This document shows positions 6,831-12,269 of a DNA stretch of 12,269 nt, one piece after another. This DNA is from Caulobacteraceae bacterium (GTDB taxonomy: Bacteria > Pseudomonadota > Alphaproteobacteria > Caulobacterales > Caulobacteraceae), in assembly GCA_947501315.1 (NCBI GenBank), contig CANMXH010000060.1, positions 1 through 12,269 on the forward strand. Reading direction: 5' to 3'. Both the position numbers and the translations under genes were made by a program. The stretch's first letter is position 1, and each line of letters opens with the position of its first letter. The notes beneath the pieces are model-generated. The model saw only the letters and a list, made by a program, of their open reading frames with translations, did no database searches and was not told where the DNA came from.

Positions 6831-7936
6831 CACATCACCTCGATTTCGGCCTGGAGGGCGCCGGCGGCCTTGATGGCCTGCAGAATGCTGATCATGTCAC
6901 GCGGGCTGACGCCGAGGGCATTGAGGCCATTGACCAGGGTCGAAAGCGAGGCCCCGCCGCGGACAATCCTTATCTCCCGACCCAGTTCTTCCTCGATCAC
7001 GATATCGGTCTGGGGGACGACGACGGTTTCGCCGCCGCGACTGAAAGGTTGGGGCTGGCTGACCTCGGAACTCTCCTGGACCGAGATGGTCAGATTGCCC
7101 TGGGCGATGGCGACCGTGGAGACCCGGACGGCCTCACCCATGACGATGACACCATTGACCTCGTCGATGATGACCCGGGCCGGAGTGTCGACCATGACCT
7201 CGAGGTTTTCGACCCGGCTGATAAAGCCGGCCATCCCCATCTGGCCGGGTGCGCGCAGGGCAACGACGGTGCCGTTCTCCGCCAGGGCGGTGTTCGGATA
7301 GACCTGGTTGATCGCGGCGGCCATGCGCTGGGCCGTGGTGAAATCGGGATTGCGCAGGGTCAGCCGGACCTCGTTCATATTGGCGAGGTGAAAGCCGGTC
7401 TCGCGCTCGACCGTTGCCCCCGAGGCGATGCGACCAGCCGTGGGGACGCCCCGGGTGACGGACGAGCCCGAGGAACCGCCGCCCGAAACGGCTCCGGTCT
7501 GGATCGATCCCTGAGCGACGGCATAGACCTGGCCATCGGCACCCTGAAGGCTGGTCACGAGCAGGGTTCCGCCGAGCAGGCTCTTGGCGTCGCACATCGA
7601 GGCCACGCTGACGTCGATCCGGGCTCCCGGCGTTGCGAAAGGCGGAAGCTCGGCCGTCACCATGATGGCGGCCAGGTTCTTGGCGTTGGCGTTGGCGCCG
7701 CGAATGTTCACGCCCAGCCGCTCGGTCATGCCTTCCAGCGACTGGCGGGTGAAGGGGCAGTTGCGCAAGGAGTCGCCGGTGCCGTTCAGACCGACCACGA
7801 GGCCGTAGCCGACCAGCTGGTTGGAGCGCACGCCCTCGACCGCAGCGATATCCTTGATCCGCGACTGGGCCAGGGCTGGAGACGAGACTCCAGTCAGGGC
7901 GGCGGCGGTCAGGAGGGCGGCGAGCAGTTTCTGCAT
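6830..7936 (-). CDS. flgI: Flagellar P-ring protein FlgI
   Basis: FlgI forms the P-ring around the flagellar rod in the peptidoglycan layer. The 368-residue product is of normal family length. It begins with a Sec signal peptide cleaved after ALA at about residue 23 (MQKLLAALLTAAA...SSPALA|QSRIKDI). The mature start SRIKDIAAVEGVRSNQLVGY and the following GLVVGLNGTGDS are hallmark FlgI sequences; near the C-terminus, LVNGLNALGVSPRDMISILQAIKAAGAL is equally typical. AGGA lies ten bases before the ATG. The gene is first in a run with cheL and flbY, each overlapping the next, and is preceded by a near-consensus sigma54 promoter. Its neighbour fliX is divergent, as I recall for Caulobacter. Confidence 0.97.
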   Translation of the reverse strand: MQKLLAALLTAAALTGVSSPALAQSRIKDIAAVEGVRSNQLVGYGLVVGLNGTGDSLRNCPFTRQSLEGMTERLGVNIRGANANAKNLAAIMVTAELPPFATPGARIDVSVASMCDAKSLLGGTLLVTSLQGADGQVYAVAQGSIQTGAVSGGGSSGSSVTRGVPTAGRIASGATVERETGFHLANMNEVRLTLRNPDFTTAQRMAAAINQVYPNTALAENGTVVALRAPGQMGMAGFISRVENLEVMVDTPARVIIDEVNGVIVMGEAVRVSTVAIAQGNLTISVQESSEVSQPQPFSRGGETVVVPQTDIVIEEELGREIRIVRGGASLSTLVNGLNALGVSPRDMISILQAIKAAGALQAEIEVM

Positions 7937-7972
7937 GGTCGAGGCGTCCTGGAACGGTTGCCCCGGTCGTTA

Positions 7973-7988
7973 TGCCAGTGCTGTGCCA
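7973..7988 (-). promoter_or_regulatory. Sigma54 (RpoN) promoter of flgI-cheL-flbY
   Basis: On the minus strand the sequence is TGGCAC-AGCAC-TGGC-A. It matches the -24/-12 consensus TGGCAC-N5-TTGC at every position but one, and both invariant elements (GG at -24, GC at -12) have the correct spacing. Transcription would begin near 7962, leaving about 26 bases before the flgI ATG. Sigma54 promoters are the rule for middle and late flagellar genes in Caulobacter. Confidence 0.8.
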
Positions 7989-8015
7989 CGAAGAAACCGG
8001 CGTAAAAACAAGGGT

Positions 8016-8055
8016 CGGCGGCTGCCGTGGGCGCACGCGACGGCAGAAACTGCCG
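8016..8055. promoter_or_regulatory. Two CTGCCG inverted repeats, possible FlbD (ftr) enhancer sites
   Basis: CGGCAG-AAA-CTGCCG (8041-8055) is a perfect 6-bp inverted repeat. CGGC-GGCT-GCCG (8016-8027) is a second repeat that shares the CTGCCG half. Their centres lie about 86 and 60 bp upstream of the predicted flgI start site, where a sigma54 activator such as FlbD would bind. They also lie about 70-100 bp before fliX. Assignment to FlbD is inferred from position and flagellar context; I have not compared them with measured FlbD sites. Confidence 0.45.
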
Positions 8056-8060
8056 GGCCG

Positions 8061-8067
8061 TTAACCA
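8061..8067 (+). promoter_or_regulatory. Possible CtrA half-site upstream of fliX
   Basis: TTAACCA matches the left half of the CtrA box TTAACCAT-N6-TTAAC, but the right half (GTGA at the expected spacing) is poor. CtrA controls early flagellar genes in Caulobacterales, and the site lies 51 bp before the fliX ATG, so it is worth recording. It is weak on sequence alone. Confidence 0.3.
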
Positions 8068-8118
8068 AACGGTGACAAGCGGGCGACAAAGCTGGGTCAT
8101 GAGCTGGAATCGCTTGCC

Positions 8119-8544
8119 ATGAAGGTTACAGGCCCGTCCGGACCGTCGTCGTCACCGGGGCCCCGTGCCGCGCGCTCGGGCGGCAGCTTTGCCGTGCCCG
8201 CCGGCGGAACGACGGCCGGCACCAGCGCGACGGTTTCCGCCCCCGCACCGTCCGCCGTTACCGATGTCGCGGCTCTCATGGCGCTGCAGGGGGTCGAGGA
8301 CGTTACAGAACGGCGTCGGCGCGCGATCCGGCGTGGGGGTGGTCTGCTGGACCGGCTTGATGAGCTGAAACTGGCCCTTCTGACGGGTGAGGCGGGCGAG
8401 GGTGCCCTGGATCGGCTGACGCGGACGCTGCGTGAAGAGCGCCCGGTTGACGCTGATGCCGCGCTGAACAGCCTGCTGGATCAGATTGACCTGCGGGCCG
8501 CCGTGGAACTGGCCAAGGCCGAGTTACGCCGCAGTGCAACATAA
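8119..8544 (+). CDS. fliX: Flagellar assembly regulator FliX
   Basis: In Caulobacter FliX is a small regulator, reported as membrane-associated, that couples basal-body assembly to the sigma54 activator FlbD and so gates late flagellar gene expression. The 141-residue product has a low-complexity Ser/Gly/Pro/Ala N-terminal third (residues 1-48). The conserved helical domain follows: ALMALQGVEDVTERRRRAIR (~52-71), then GGGLLDRLDELKLALL and a C-terminal DQIDLRAAVELAKAEL segment. These blocks fit the FliX family. The start ATG is preceded only by a weak GGA. It also overlaps the TGA of a seven-codon frame starting at 8099, which may couple initiation. It is divergent to flgI, as in Caulobacter. 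FlbD itself is not in this window. Confidence 0.9.
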   Translation: MKVTGPSGPSSSPGPRAARSGGSFAVPAGGTTAGTSATVSAPAPSAVTDVAALMALQGVEDVTERRRRAIRRGGGLLDRLDELKLALLTGEAGEGALDRLTRTLREERPVDADAALNSLLDQIDLRAAVELAKAELRRSAT

Positions 8545-8653
8545 GCGCCCGAAATTCCTTGTGAAAGTAAGGCCTGCGCACGCCGGGTGATGAAGAAATG
8601 TCACGCTCGGGCGCTGACTGCAGGCTTCACGGGTCACGCCCGCGCGAGCGTTG

Positions 8654-8682
8654 TTGCCGCGACTCTCTGACCTCCCTATAGG
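8654..8682 (+). promoter_or_regulatory. Probable sigma70-type promoter of dksA
   Basis: TTGCCG (8654-8659), a 17-bp spacer and TATAGG (8677-8682) match the consensus hexamers at four of six positions each with ideal spacing. The start would fall near 8689, with a GC-rich discriminator just upstream of it (GCAGGGC), a feature often linked to control by ppGpp/DksA. The ATG of dksA follows about 42 bases later. Confidence 0.5.
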
Positions 8683-8730
8683 CAGGGCTGCGCCACAGGG
8701 GGGCGCTGCTAAAGACCGTGAGTGCGAACT

Positions 8731-9162
8731 ATGACCGCATTGGCGTCTGCGATTGTCGAGCCGGCCGGTTACAGGCCGTCCGACGACGAGCCGTTCATGA
8801 GCGAGCGTCAGCTTGCCTATTTCAAGGGCAAGCTGATGGACTGGAAGGATGACATCCTTCGCGAGTCCAAGGGAACTGTCGTCAATCTGAAGGCGGAGAC
8901 GGAAAATCATCCGGATCTGGTCGACCGGGCCTCTTCTGAGTCCGATCGCGCCCTGGAATTGCGCACCCGCGACCGCCAGCGCAAATTGATCTCCAAGATC
9001 GATGAAGCGCTGCGCCGGATCGAGGACGGCTCCTATGGCTATTGCGAGGAGACCGGCGAGCCGATCAGCCTCGGACGGCTGGAAGCCCGCCCGACGGCGA
9101 CGCTGTCCGTAGAGGCCCAGGAACGGCACGAGCGCCGTGAGCGCGTGCACCGGGACGACTGA
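8731..9162 (+). CDS. dksA: RNA polymerase-binding transcription factor DksA, single-cysteine type
   Basis: DksA inserts its coiled coil into the RNA polymerase secondary channel and acts with ppGpp in the stringent response. The 143-residue product has the coiled-coil tip motif D62-L-V-D65-R-A67 (the DxxDxA needed for activity), then LELRTRDRQRKLI and the globular YGYCEETGEPI...LEARPTATL region. Of the four classical zinc cysteines only C105 remains: the other three positions are T108, S126 and A129. This points to a zinc-independent DksA, as described for some alphaproteobacterial and pseudomonad DksA variants. The N-terminal ~22 residues are extra relative to the conserved start at MSERQLAYFKGK. 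I chose ATG 8731; a GTG at 8722 in frame, or Met23, are alternatives, and the Shine-Dalgarno is weak. gltX follows after 72 bases. Confidence 0.95.
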   Translation: MTALASAIVEPAGYRPSDDEPFMSERQLAYFKGKLMDWKDDILRESKGTVVNLKAETENHPDLVDRASSESDRALELRTRDRQRKLISKIDEALRRIEDGSYGYCEETGEPISLGRLEARPTATLSVEAQERHERRERVHRDD

Positions 9163-9234
9163 TCGGGTCACGACGCCTTGACTTGAGGGATGCGGAGCGC
9201 GACCTGTGCGCCCCGCGCTTCCAAGGTTCTTCGA

Positions 9235-10569
9235 ATGTCCGTCAAGGTCCGTTTCGCCCCGTCGCCGACGGGTAAGCTGCACGTCGGCAATGTCCGCACC
9301 GCTCTCGTGAACTGGATGTTCGCGAAAGGGCAGGGCGGCAAATTCGTGCTGCGCATCGACGACACCGACCTGGCGCGATCGACGCCCGAGTTCGAGCAGG
9401 GCATTGAGGACGATCTGACCTGGCTCGGTCTGGTGTGGGACGAGCGATACAACCAGTCGAAGCGGTTTGACCGCTATGAGGAAGCGGCGGCGCGGCTGAA
9501 AGCCGCCGGTCGGCTCTACCCCTGTTACGACACGTCTGAAGAGCTGGATCGCCGTCGCAAGGTGCAGCTGTCGCGCGGCCTGCCGCCGATCTACGACCGC
9601 GCTGCGCTGGAACTGACTGACGCCGGGAGGGCGGCCTATGAGGCCGAGGGCCGGCGTCCGCACTGGCGCTTCAAGCTGGAGGGCCGCCGCGTGGCCTGGG
9701 AAGATCTGGCACGCGGCCATGCCGAGGTGGACACGACCTCCATGTCGGACCCGGTCCTGATCCGCGAGGATGGCCTGTTCCTCTACACCCTGCCGTCGGT
9801 CGTCGACGACATCGACATGGCCATCACCCACGTCATCCGCGGCGAGGACCACGTCACCAATACCGGGGCGCAGATCGAGATATTCGAGGCCCTGGGCGCG
9901 ACCGTCCCCGGCTTCGCCCATATGCCGCTGCTGGTGGGGGCCGATGGTCAGGCGCTGTCCAAACGGCTGGGCTCTCTGTCGATCGCCGAGATGCGCGACC
10001 AGGGCTATGAGCCGATCGCCATCACCAGTCATCTCGGCCGGATCGGCACTTCGGACCCGCTGGAAGTCGAGGCGTCGGTCGAGGCCCTCGGCAGCAGCTT
10101 CGCCTTTTCGAAAATGGGGCGTTCGCCGGCGCGTTATGACACGGCCGATCTGGATCGTCTGAACGCCCAGTCACTTCATGTCATGGACCATGCGGTCGCC
10201 CGGCCCCGGCTGGCCGAACTGGACGCCGATCTGGGCGAGGCCTTCTGGAACGGGGTGCGAGGCAACCTTCAGAAATTCGCCGATGTCGTTGAAATGGCAA
10301 CGATCGTGCGTGGCCCGATCACGCCGGTCATCGAGGACGCGGCCTTTGCGGCGGCGGCGCTGGCGGCCCTGCCGGAGACCATCGACGAGACCCTGTGGCC
10401 GGTGTGGACGAACGCGGTCAAGGAAGCCACCGGCGCCAAGGGCAAGGCCCTGTTCATGCCGCTGCGGATGATGATCACCGGCCAGTCGCATGGCCCGGAC
10501 ATGGCGACCCTGGCACCGATGATCGGTCGCGAGCGGATCGTGAAGCGGCTGAAAGGCGAGACGGCCTGA
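9235..10569 (+). CDS. gltX: Glutamyl-tRNA synthetase
   Basis: This class I aminoacyl-tRNA synthetase attaches glutamate to tRNA-Glu. The 444-residue product has the ATP-binding PSPTGKLHVGN block (residues 9-19, the HIGH signature as HVGN). It is followed by the glutamate-binding region RIDDTDLARS, the VVDDID...HVIRGEDHVTNT stretch and the KMSKS-equivalent ALSKRLGS (240-247). ALSKR in place of KLSKR, with the shorter length (the usual length is about 465-480), fits an alphaproteobacterial GluRS subtype I recall. The substrate (tRNA-Glu alone or also tRNA-Gln with GatCAB amidation) cannot be told from sequence here. I start at ATG 9235, where AAGG lies nine bases upstream and the conserved VKVRFAPSPTG begins almost at once. 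An in-frame ATG at 9190 would add 15 unconserved residues and has its GAGGG too close to be usable. Confidence 0.97.
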   Translation: MSVKVRFAPSPTGKLHVGNVRTALVNWMFAKGQGGKFVLRIDDTDLARSTPEFEQGIEDDLTWLGLVWDERYNQSKRFDRYEEAAARLKAAGRLYPCYDTSEELDRRRKVQLSRGLPPIYDRAALELTDAGRAAYEAEGRRPHWRFKLEGRRVAWEDLARGHAEVDTTSMSDPVLIREDGLFLYTLPSVVDDIDMAITHVIRGEDHVTNTGAQIEIFEALGATVPGFAHMPLLVGADGQALSKRLGSLSIAEMRDQGYEPIAITSHLGRIGTSDPLEVEASVEALGSSFAFSKMGRSPARYDTADLDRLNAQSLHVMDHAVARPRLAELDADLGEAFWNGVRGNLQKFADVVEMATIVRGPITPVIEDAAFAAAALAALPETIDETLWPVWTNAVKEATGAKGKALFMPLRMMITGQSHGPDMATLAPMIGRERIVKRLKGETA

Positions 10570-10598
10570 GGCTGGTCCGTCCGGTTTTCGGTAACAAA

Positions 10599-10626
10599 AA
10601 AGGCCGCCCCTTGCAGGGCGGCCTTT
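10599..10626. terminator. Strong bidirectional intrinsic terminator
   Basis: AAAGGCCGCCC and GGGCGGCCTTT form a perfect 11-bp stem around a six-base loop (CTTGCA). On the left the stem continues a run of six A (10596-10601), which on the minus strand is a T-run after the hairpin. The terminator is therefore strongest for the minus-strand small secreted gene ending at 10649. On the plus strand the three T within the stem are the only T-tract, which is weaker for gltX. It sits between the converging gltX and 10649-10939 genes and can serve both. Confidence 0.9.
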
Positions 10627-10648
10627 GACGTTCAGGGCCTGAAGGCGA

Positions 10649-10939
10649 TCAGGCGTTGCAGGCAGCGATCTGTTCGGCGGTCAGGGCGATGCCCTTGTAG
10701 CTGAAGGAGGAGACGGCCCCGAAGCGAGCCACGACGCGGCGGCAGGCGCGGGTGGCGGGCTGGTTGGCGCCGCCGGTGGCGGTGCAGGTCGCGCCGGTGC
10801 AGTTCCAGGAGGCACCGTCGATGATGGCGCGGGCGGCCGGGGCACGGGCGGCGTCGACGAGGACGGCGCTTGTGGAGGGGCTTTGGGCGAAGGCGGGGGC
10901 GGCGGCGAAAAGGGCCGCGGCGATGAGCAGAGCACGCAT
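10649..10939 (-). CDS. Small secreted four-cysteine protein, function unknown
   Basis: The 96-residue product starts with a clear Sec signal peptide (MRALLIAAALFAAAPAFA, cleaved before QS at about residue 19), so it should be periplasmic or secreted. The mature part has four cysteines (C47, C52, C66, C94), enough for two disulfides, in the pattern W-x-C-x4-C ... P-x4-C ... ACNA at the C-terminus. Similar small secreted proteins occur in Caulobacterales and sphingomonads; I recall them as the CC_3452-type family, but this is from memory. No catalytic motif is visible. GGAG lies about nine bases before the ATG. The gene follows the LOG-family gene on the same strand after 59 bp and ends at a strong terminator. 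Confidence 0.85.
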   Translation of the reverse strand: MRALLIAAALFAAAPAFAQSPSTSAVLVDAARAPAARAIIDGASWNCTGATCTATGGANQPATRACRRVVARFGAVSSFSYKGIALTAEQIAACNA

Positions 10940-10958
10940 GGGGAGGGTCTCCGGTGGC

Positions 10959-10980
10959 GCAGGACGACCATCCGTCCTGC
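10959..10980. repeat. Inverted repeat in the gap before the small secreted gene
   Basis: GCAGGAC-N8-GTCCTGC forms a 7-bp perfect stem with an eight-base loop, 20 bases upstream of the ATG at 10939 and downstream of the LOG gene stop. It has no T-run, so it is not a standard terminator. It could be a leader hairpin, an mRNA-processing site or an operator. Confidence 0.5.
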
Positions 10981-10998
10981 TGACTTACCGGTGATTAC

Positions 10999-11601
10999 TT
11001 ATCGGCGATCATGTTGCAAGTGCGGCATGTCGTCAGCGACCTGCATGGCCGCGATCGCGGCCTCAACCGTGTCGCAAACGACCCAGGCCTGACGGAAGCT
11101 GGCGGGGGTCATGCCCTCGGCGATGCTGTGCTCCATCACCGCCAGGAGCGGCTCCCAGAAACCGTTCAGATTCAGAAAGATGACCGGCTTGGAATGCAGG
11201 TCCAGCCGCTTCCACGACAGGACCTCGATGACCTCTTCGAGGGTCCCGACACCGCCCGGGGCAACCACGAAGGCGTCGGACTGGTCGTACATGATCGTCT
11301 TGCGCTCATGCATGGACGGCACGATCAGGGTCTCGACGTCGTCAAACAGACGTTCGCGGCTGCGAAGGAAGCCCGGCATGACGCCCAGAACCCGGCCGCC
11401 GGCCCCGTGGGCCGCGCGGGCCGAGGCCCCCATGAGGCCGACGCCTCCGCCCCCATAGACCAGCCTCCAGCCGGCGCGGGCCGTCTGCTCGCCAAACGCG
11501 CGGGCCGCGGCTGTATAGGCCGGATCGGACAGGTCCGATGAGCCGCAGAAAAGGCAGACGGACTTTCCGTCGAAGGGCTGGATGGCGACAGGCGAAGACA
11601 T
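10999..11601 (-). CDS. LOG-family nucleotide phosphoribohydrolase (TIGR00730-type Rossmann protein)
   Basis: LOG proteins cleave the N-glycosidic bond of 5'-monophosphate nucleosides; plant and some bacterial members release active cytokinins, and others act on AMP. The 200-residue product has the family hallmarks: VCLFCGSS near the N-terminus (15-22), YGGGGVGLMG (49-58), MHERK (97-101) and the catalytic PGGVGTLEE (115-123). I start at ATG 11601 because GAGG lies four bases upstream and the conserved fold begins shortly after. An in-frame ATG at 11679 would add 26 low-complexity residues and would overlap the start region of the divergent lipoprotein gene. The true substrate is not evident; cytokinin production should not be assumed. 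The next gene on this strand is the small secreted protein. Confidence 0.93.
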   Translation of the reverse strand: MSSPVAIQPFDGKSVCLFCGSSDLSDPAYTAAARAFGEQTARAGWRLVYGGGGVGLMGASARAAHGAGGRVLGVMPGFLRSRERLFDDVETLIVPSMHERKTIMYDQSDAFVVAPGGVGTLEEVIEVLSWKRLDLHSKPVIFLNLNGFWEPLLAVMEHSIAEGMTPASFRQAWVVCDTVEAAIAAMQVADDMPHLQHDRR

Positions 11602-11682
11602 GGGGCCTCGGGAACGGATGGGAGACAACGGCCCCCTCGGCGCGCTATCTGGGCCGATACTCCTAGCGGTCGGATGCATGCG

Positions 11683-12269
11683 ATGAAACGGGCCATGTTC
11701 GGCAAGGTGGCGACAGCGTTGCTGCTAAGCGCTGCAAGCGCGGCTTGTTCACCACCCACCACCCCCGAAGCGGAGACGGCGCGCGGGCCGGCCTCCGTCG
11801 AAGGATGGACCCGGCCGCCGATGATCCGTTCGGTGCAGCGCGTGCCGGGCGGTCTGGTTTTCACCGGACAGGCTGAGCCGGGTGCCCGGGTCGTGCTGCG
11901 CAGTGATACGGGACCGGCCCACGCCGCTGCCGCAAACGATCAGGGCCGGTTCGAGATTCGAATCACCGCACCGACCGGGAACCTGCTGCTGCGGCCCGAA
12001 ACCCAGGTAGGACAGGATGCCGCCCCGGCCCCCGAGCGGCTGCTGATCGTGGCGGGCGGTCAGGGGCCCGTCGCGATCCTGCGCACCGGCGGACCGACAC
12101 GGCGACTGGACCGGGCTCCGGCGCTGGGTGCGGTCGACAGTGATGGCCGGATGCGGCTGGCCTCGGGTCGCAGCGCGTCGGGAGGGGTGCCTGTCGATCT
12201 TGAGGCCGGCGGCGAGGTCGGACGTATCACACCGGACGCGGCGGGCCGCTGGAGCCTGGTGCTGGCCCC
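11683..12269 (+). CDS. Putative lipoprotein with two repeated beta-rich domains (3' end cut)
   Basis: The frame runs 195 codons from ATG 11683 to the right edge with no stop, so the gene is incomplete. The N-terminus MKRAMFGKVATALLLSAASAAC looks like a lipoprotein signal with lipobox-like SAAC and C22 as the lipidated residue. The -3 position is Ser instead of the common Leu. Two related segments follow (about residues 54-96 and 151-195), each running from a short G-rich strand through a small-residue turn (AEPGA or ASGGV) to a DxxGR(F/W) beta ending. They look like bacterial Ig-like or carboxypeptidase-regulatory-type beta sandwiches. The likely place is the outer or inner membrane facing the periplasm. 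I do not recognise a specific family. It is divergent from the LOG gene across 81 bp with no clear promoter; a GGA stands about nine bases before the ATG. Confidence 0.75.
   Translation, partial: MKRAMFGKVATALLLSAASAACSPPTTPEAETARGPASVEGWTRPPMIRSVQRVPGGLVFTGQAEPGARVVLRSDTGPAHAAAANDQGRFEIRITAPTGNLLLRPETQVGQDAAPAPERLLIVAGGQGPVAILRTGGPTRRLDRAPALGAVDSDGRMRLASGRSASGGVPVDLEAGGEVGRITPDAAGRWSLVLA

Noticed and set aside
6719..8005. A 428-codon open frame on the plus strand
   Set aside because: It lies antisense to cheL and flgI, which are firmly identified, and it crosses the flgI promoter. Its composition (rich in D, G, A, H) is typical of an antisense shadow.
8524..10032. A 502-codon open frame on the minus strand
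   Set aside because: It is antisense to dksA and most of gltX, both identified by motifs on the plus strand, and it has no recognisable domain.
1..12269. CRISPR arrays, insertion sequences, prophage, tRNA or rRNA genes
   Set aside because: No regularly spaced repeats, transposase-like frames, terminal inverted repeats with duplications, cloverleaf-like sequences or rRNA-like stretches were found by reading both strands.

Overview
The window is high-GC, densely coded DNA that looks like the chromosome of an alphaproteobacterium in the order Caulobacterales (Brevundimonas- or Caulobacter-like). The main evidence is a flagellar cluster in which flgI, cheL and flbY lie divergent to fliX. This set (FliX, CheL, FlbY) is typical of that order. 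Supporting evidence is a direct-repeat GAAC-N7-GAAC LexA box of the alphaproteobacterial type, a DksA with a single zinc-site cysteine, and an alphaproteobacterial-type glutamyl-tRNA synthetase. Family assignments come from reading motifs and from memory of the families; no database search was run.

Layout from left to right. Positions 1-2886 (minus) hold almost all of uvrA, cut at its 3' end by the window edge, with a probable SOS operator about 95 bp upstream of its start. A 370-bp divergent spacer also carries a strong sigma70-type promoter, TTGACG-N16-TATGAT, for an orphan ParA-type ATPase (3257-3970, plus). After it comes a gene-poor stretch of about 480 bp with one plausible 42-residue membrane micro-protein (4176-4304, plus). 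A minus-strand run then reads flgI, cheL, flbY (overlapping starts and stops) and, 59 bp further on, a PAS-like/degenerate GGDEF/EAL protein that may be a c-di-GMP phosphodiesterase. flgI has a near-consensus sigma54 promoter, and inverted repeats lie about 60 and 86 bp upstream of the predicted start site, where a FlbD-like activator would be expected. The divergent fliX (8119-8544), dksA (8731-9162) and gltX (9235-10569) follow on the plus strand. A strong bidirectional hairpin terminator separates gltX from a convergent pair: a LOG-family nucleotide phosphoribohydrolase (minus, 11601-10999) and a small secreted four-cysteine protein (minus, 10939-10649). Last, a divergent lipoprotein gene with two repeated beta-rich domains starts at 11683 and runs off the right edge.

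Functionally, the centre is a flagellar module. FlgI builds the P-ring, CheL is a FlgJ-like rod-binding protein, FlbY is a FlgN-like flagellar protein, and FliX is the assembly-checkpoint partner of the sigma54 activator FlbD in Caulobacter. The EAL protein at the end of the run suggests a c-di-GMP input to motility. The flanks are housekeeping: nucleotide excision repair, transcriptional control by DksA/ppGpp, and tRNA charging. I see no transposon, phage, CRISPR, tRNA or rRNA gene and no convincing unknown defence or biosynthetic system. The less ordinary points are the orphan ParA, the micro-protein, the modified metal sites in UvrA and DksA, and the regulatory architecture between flgI and fliX.
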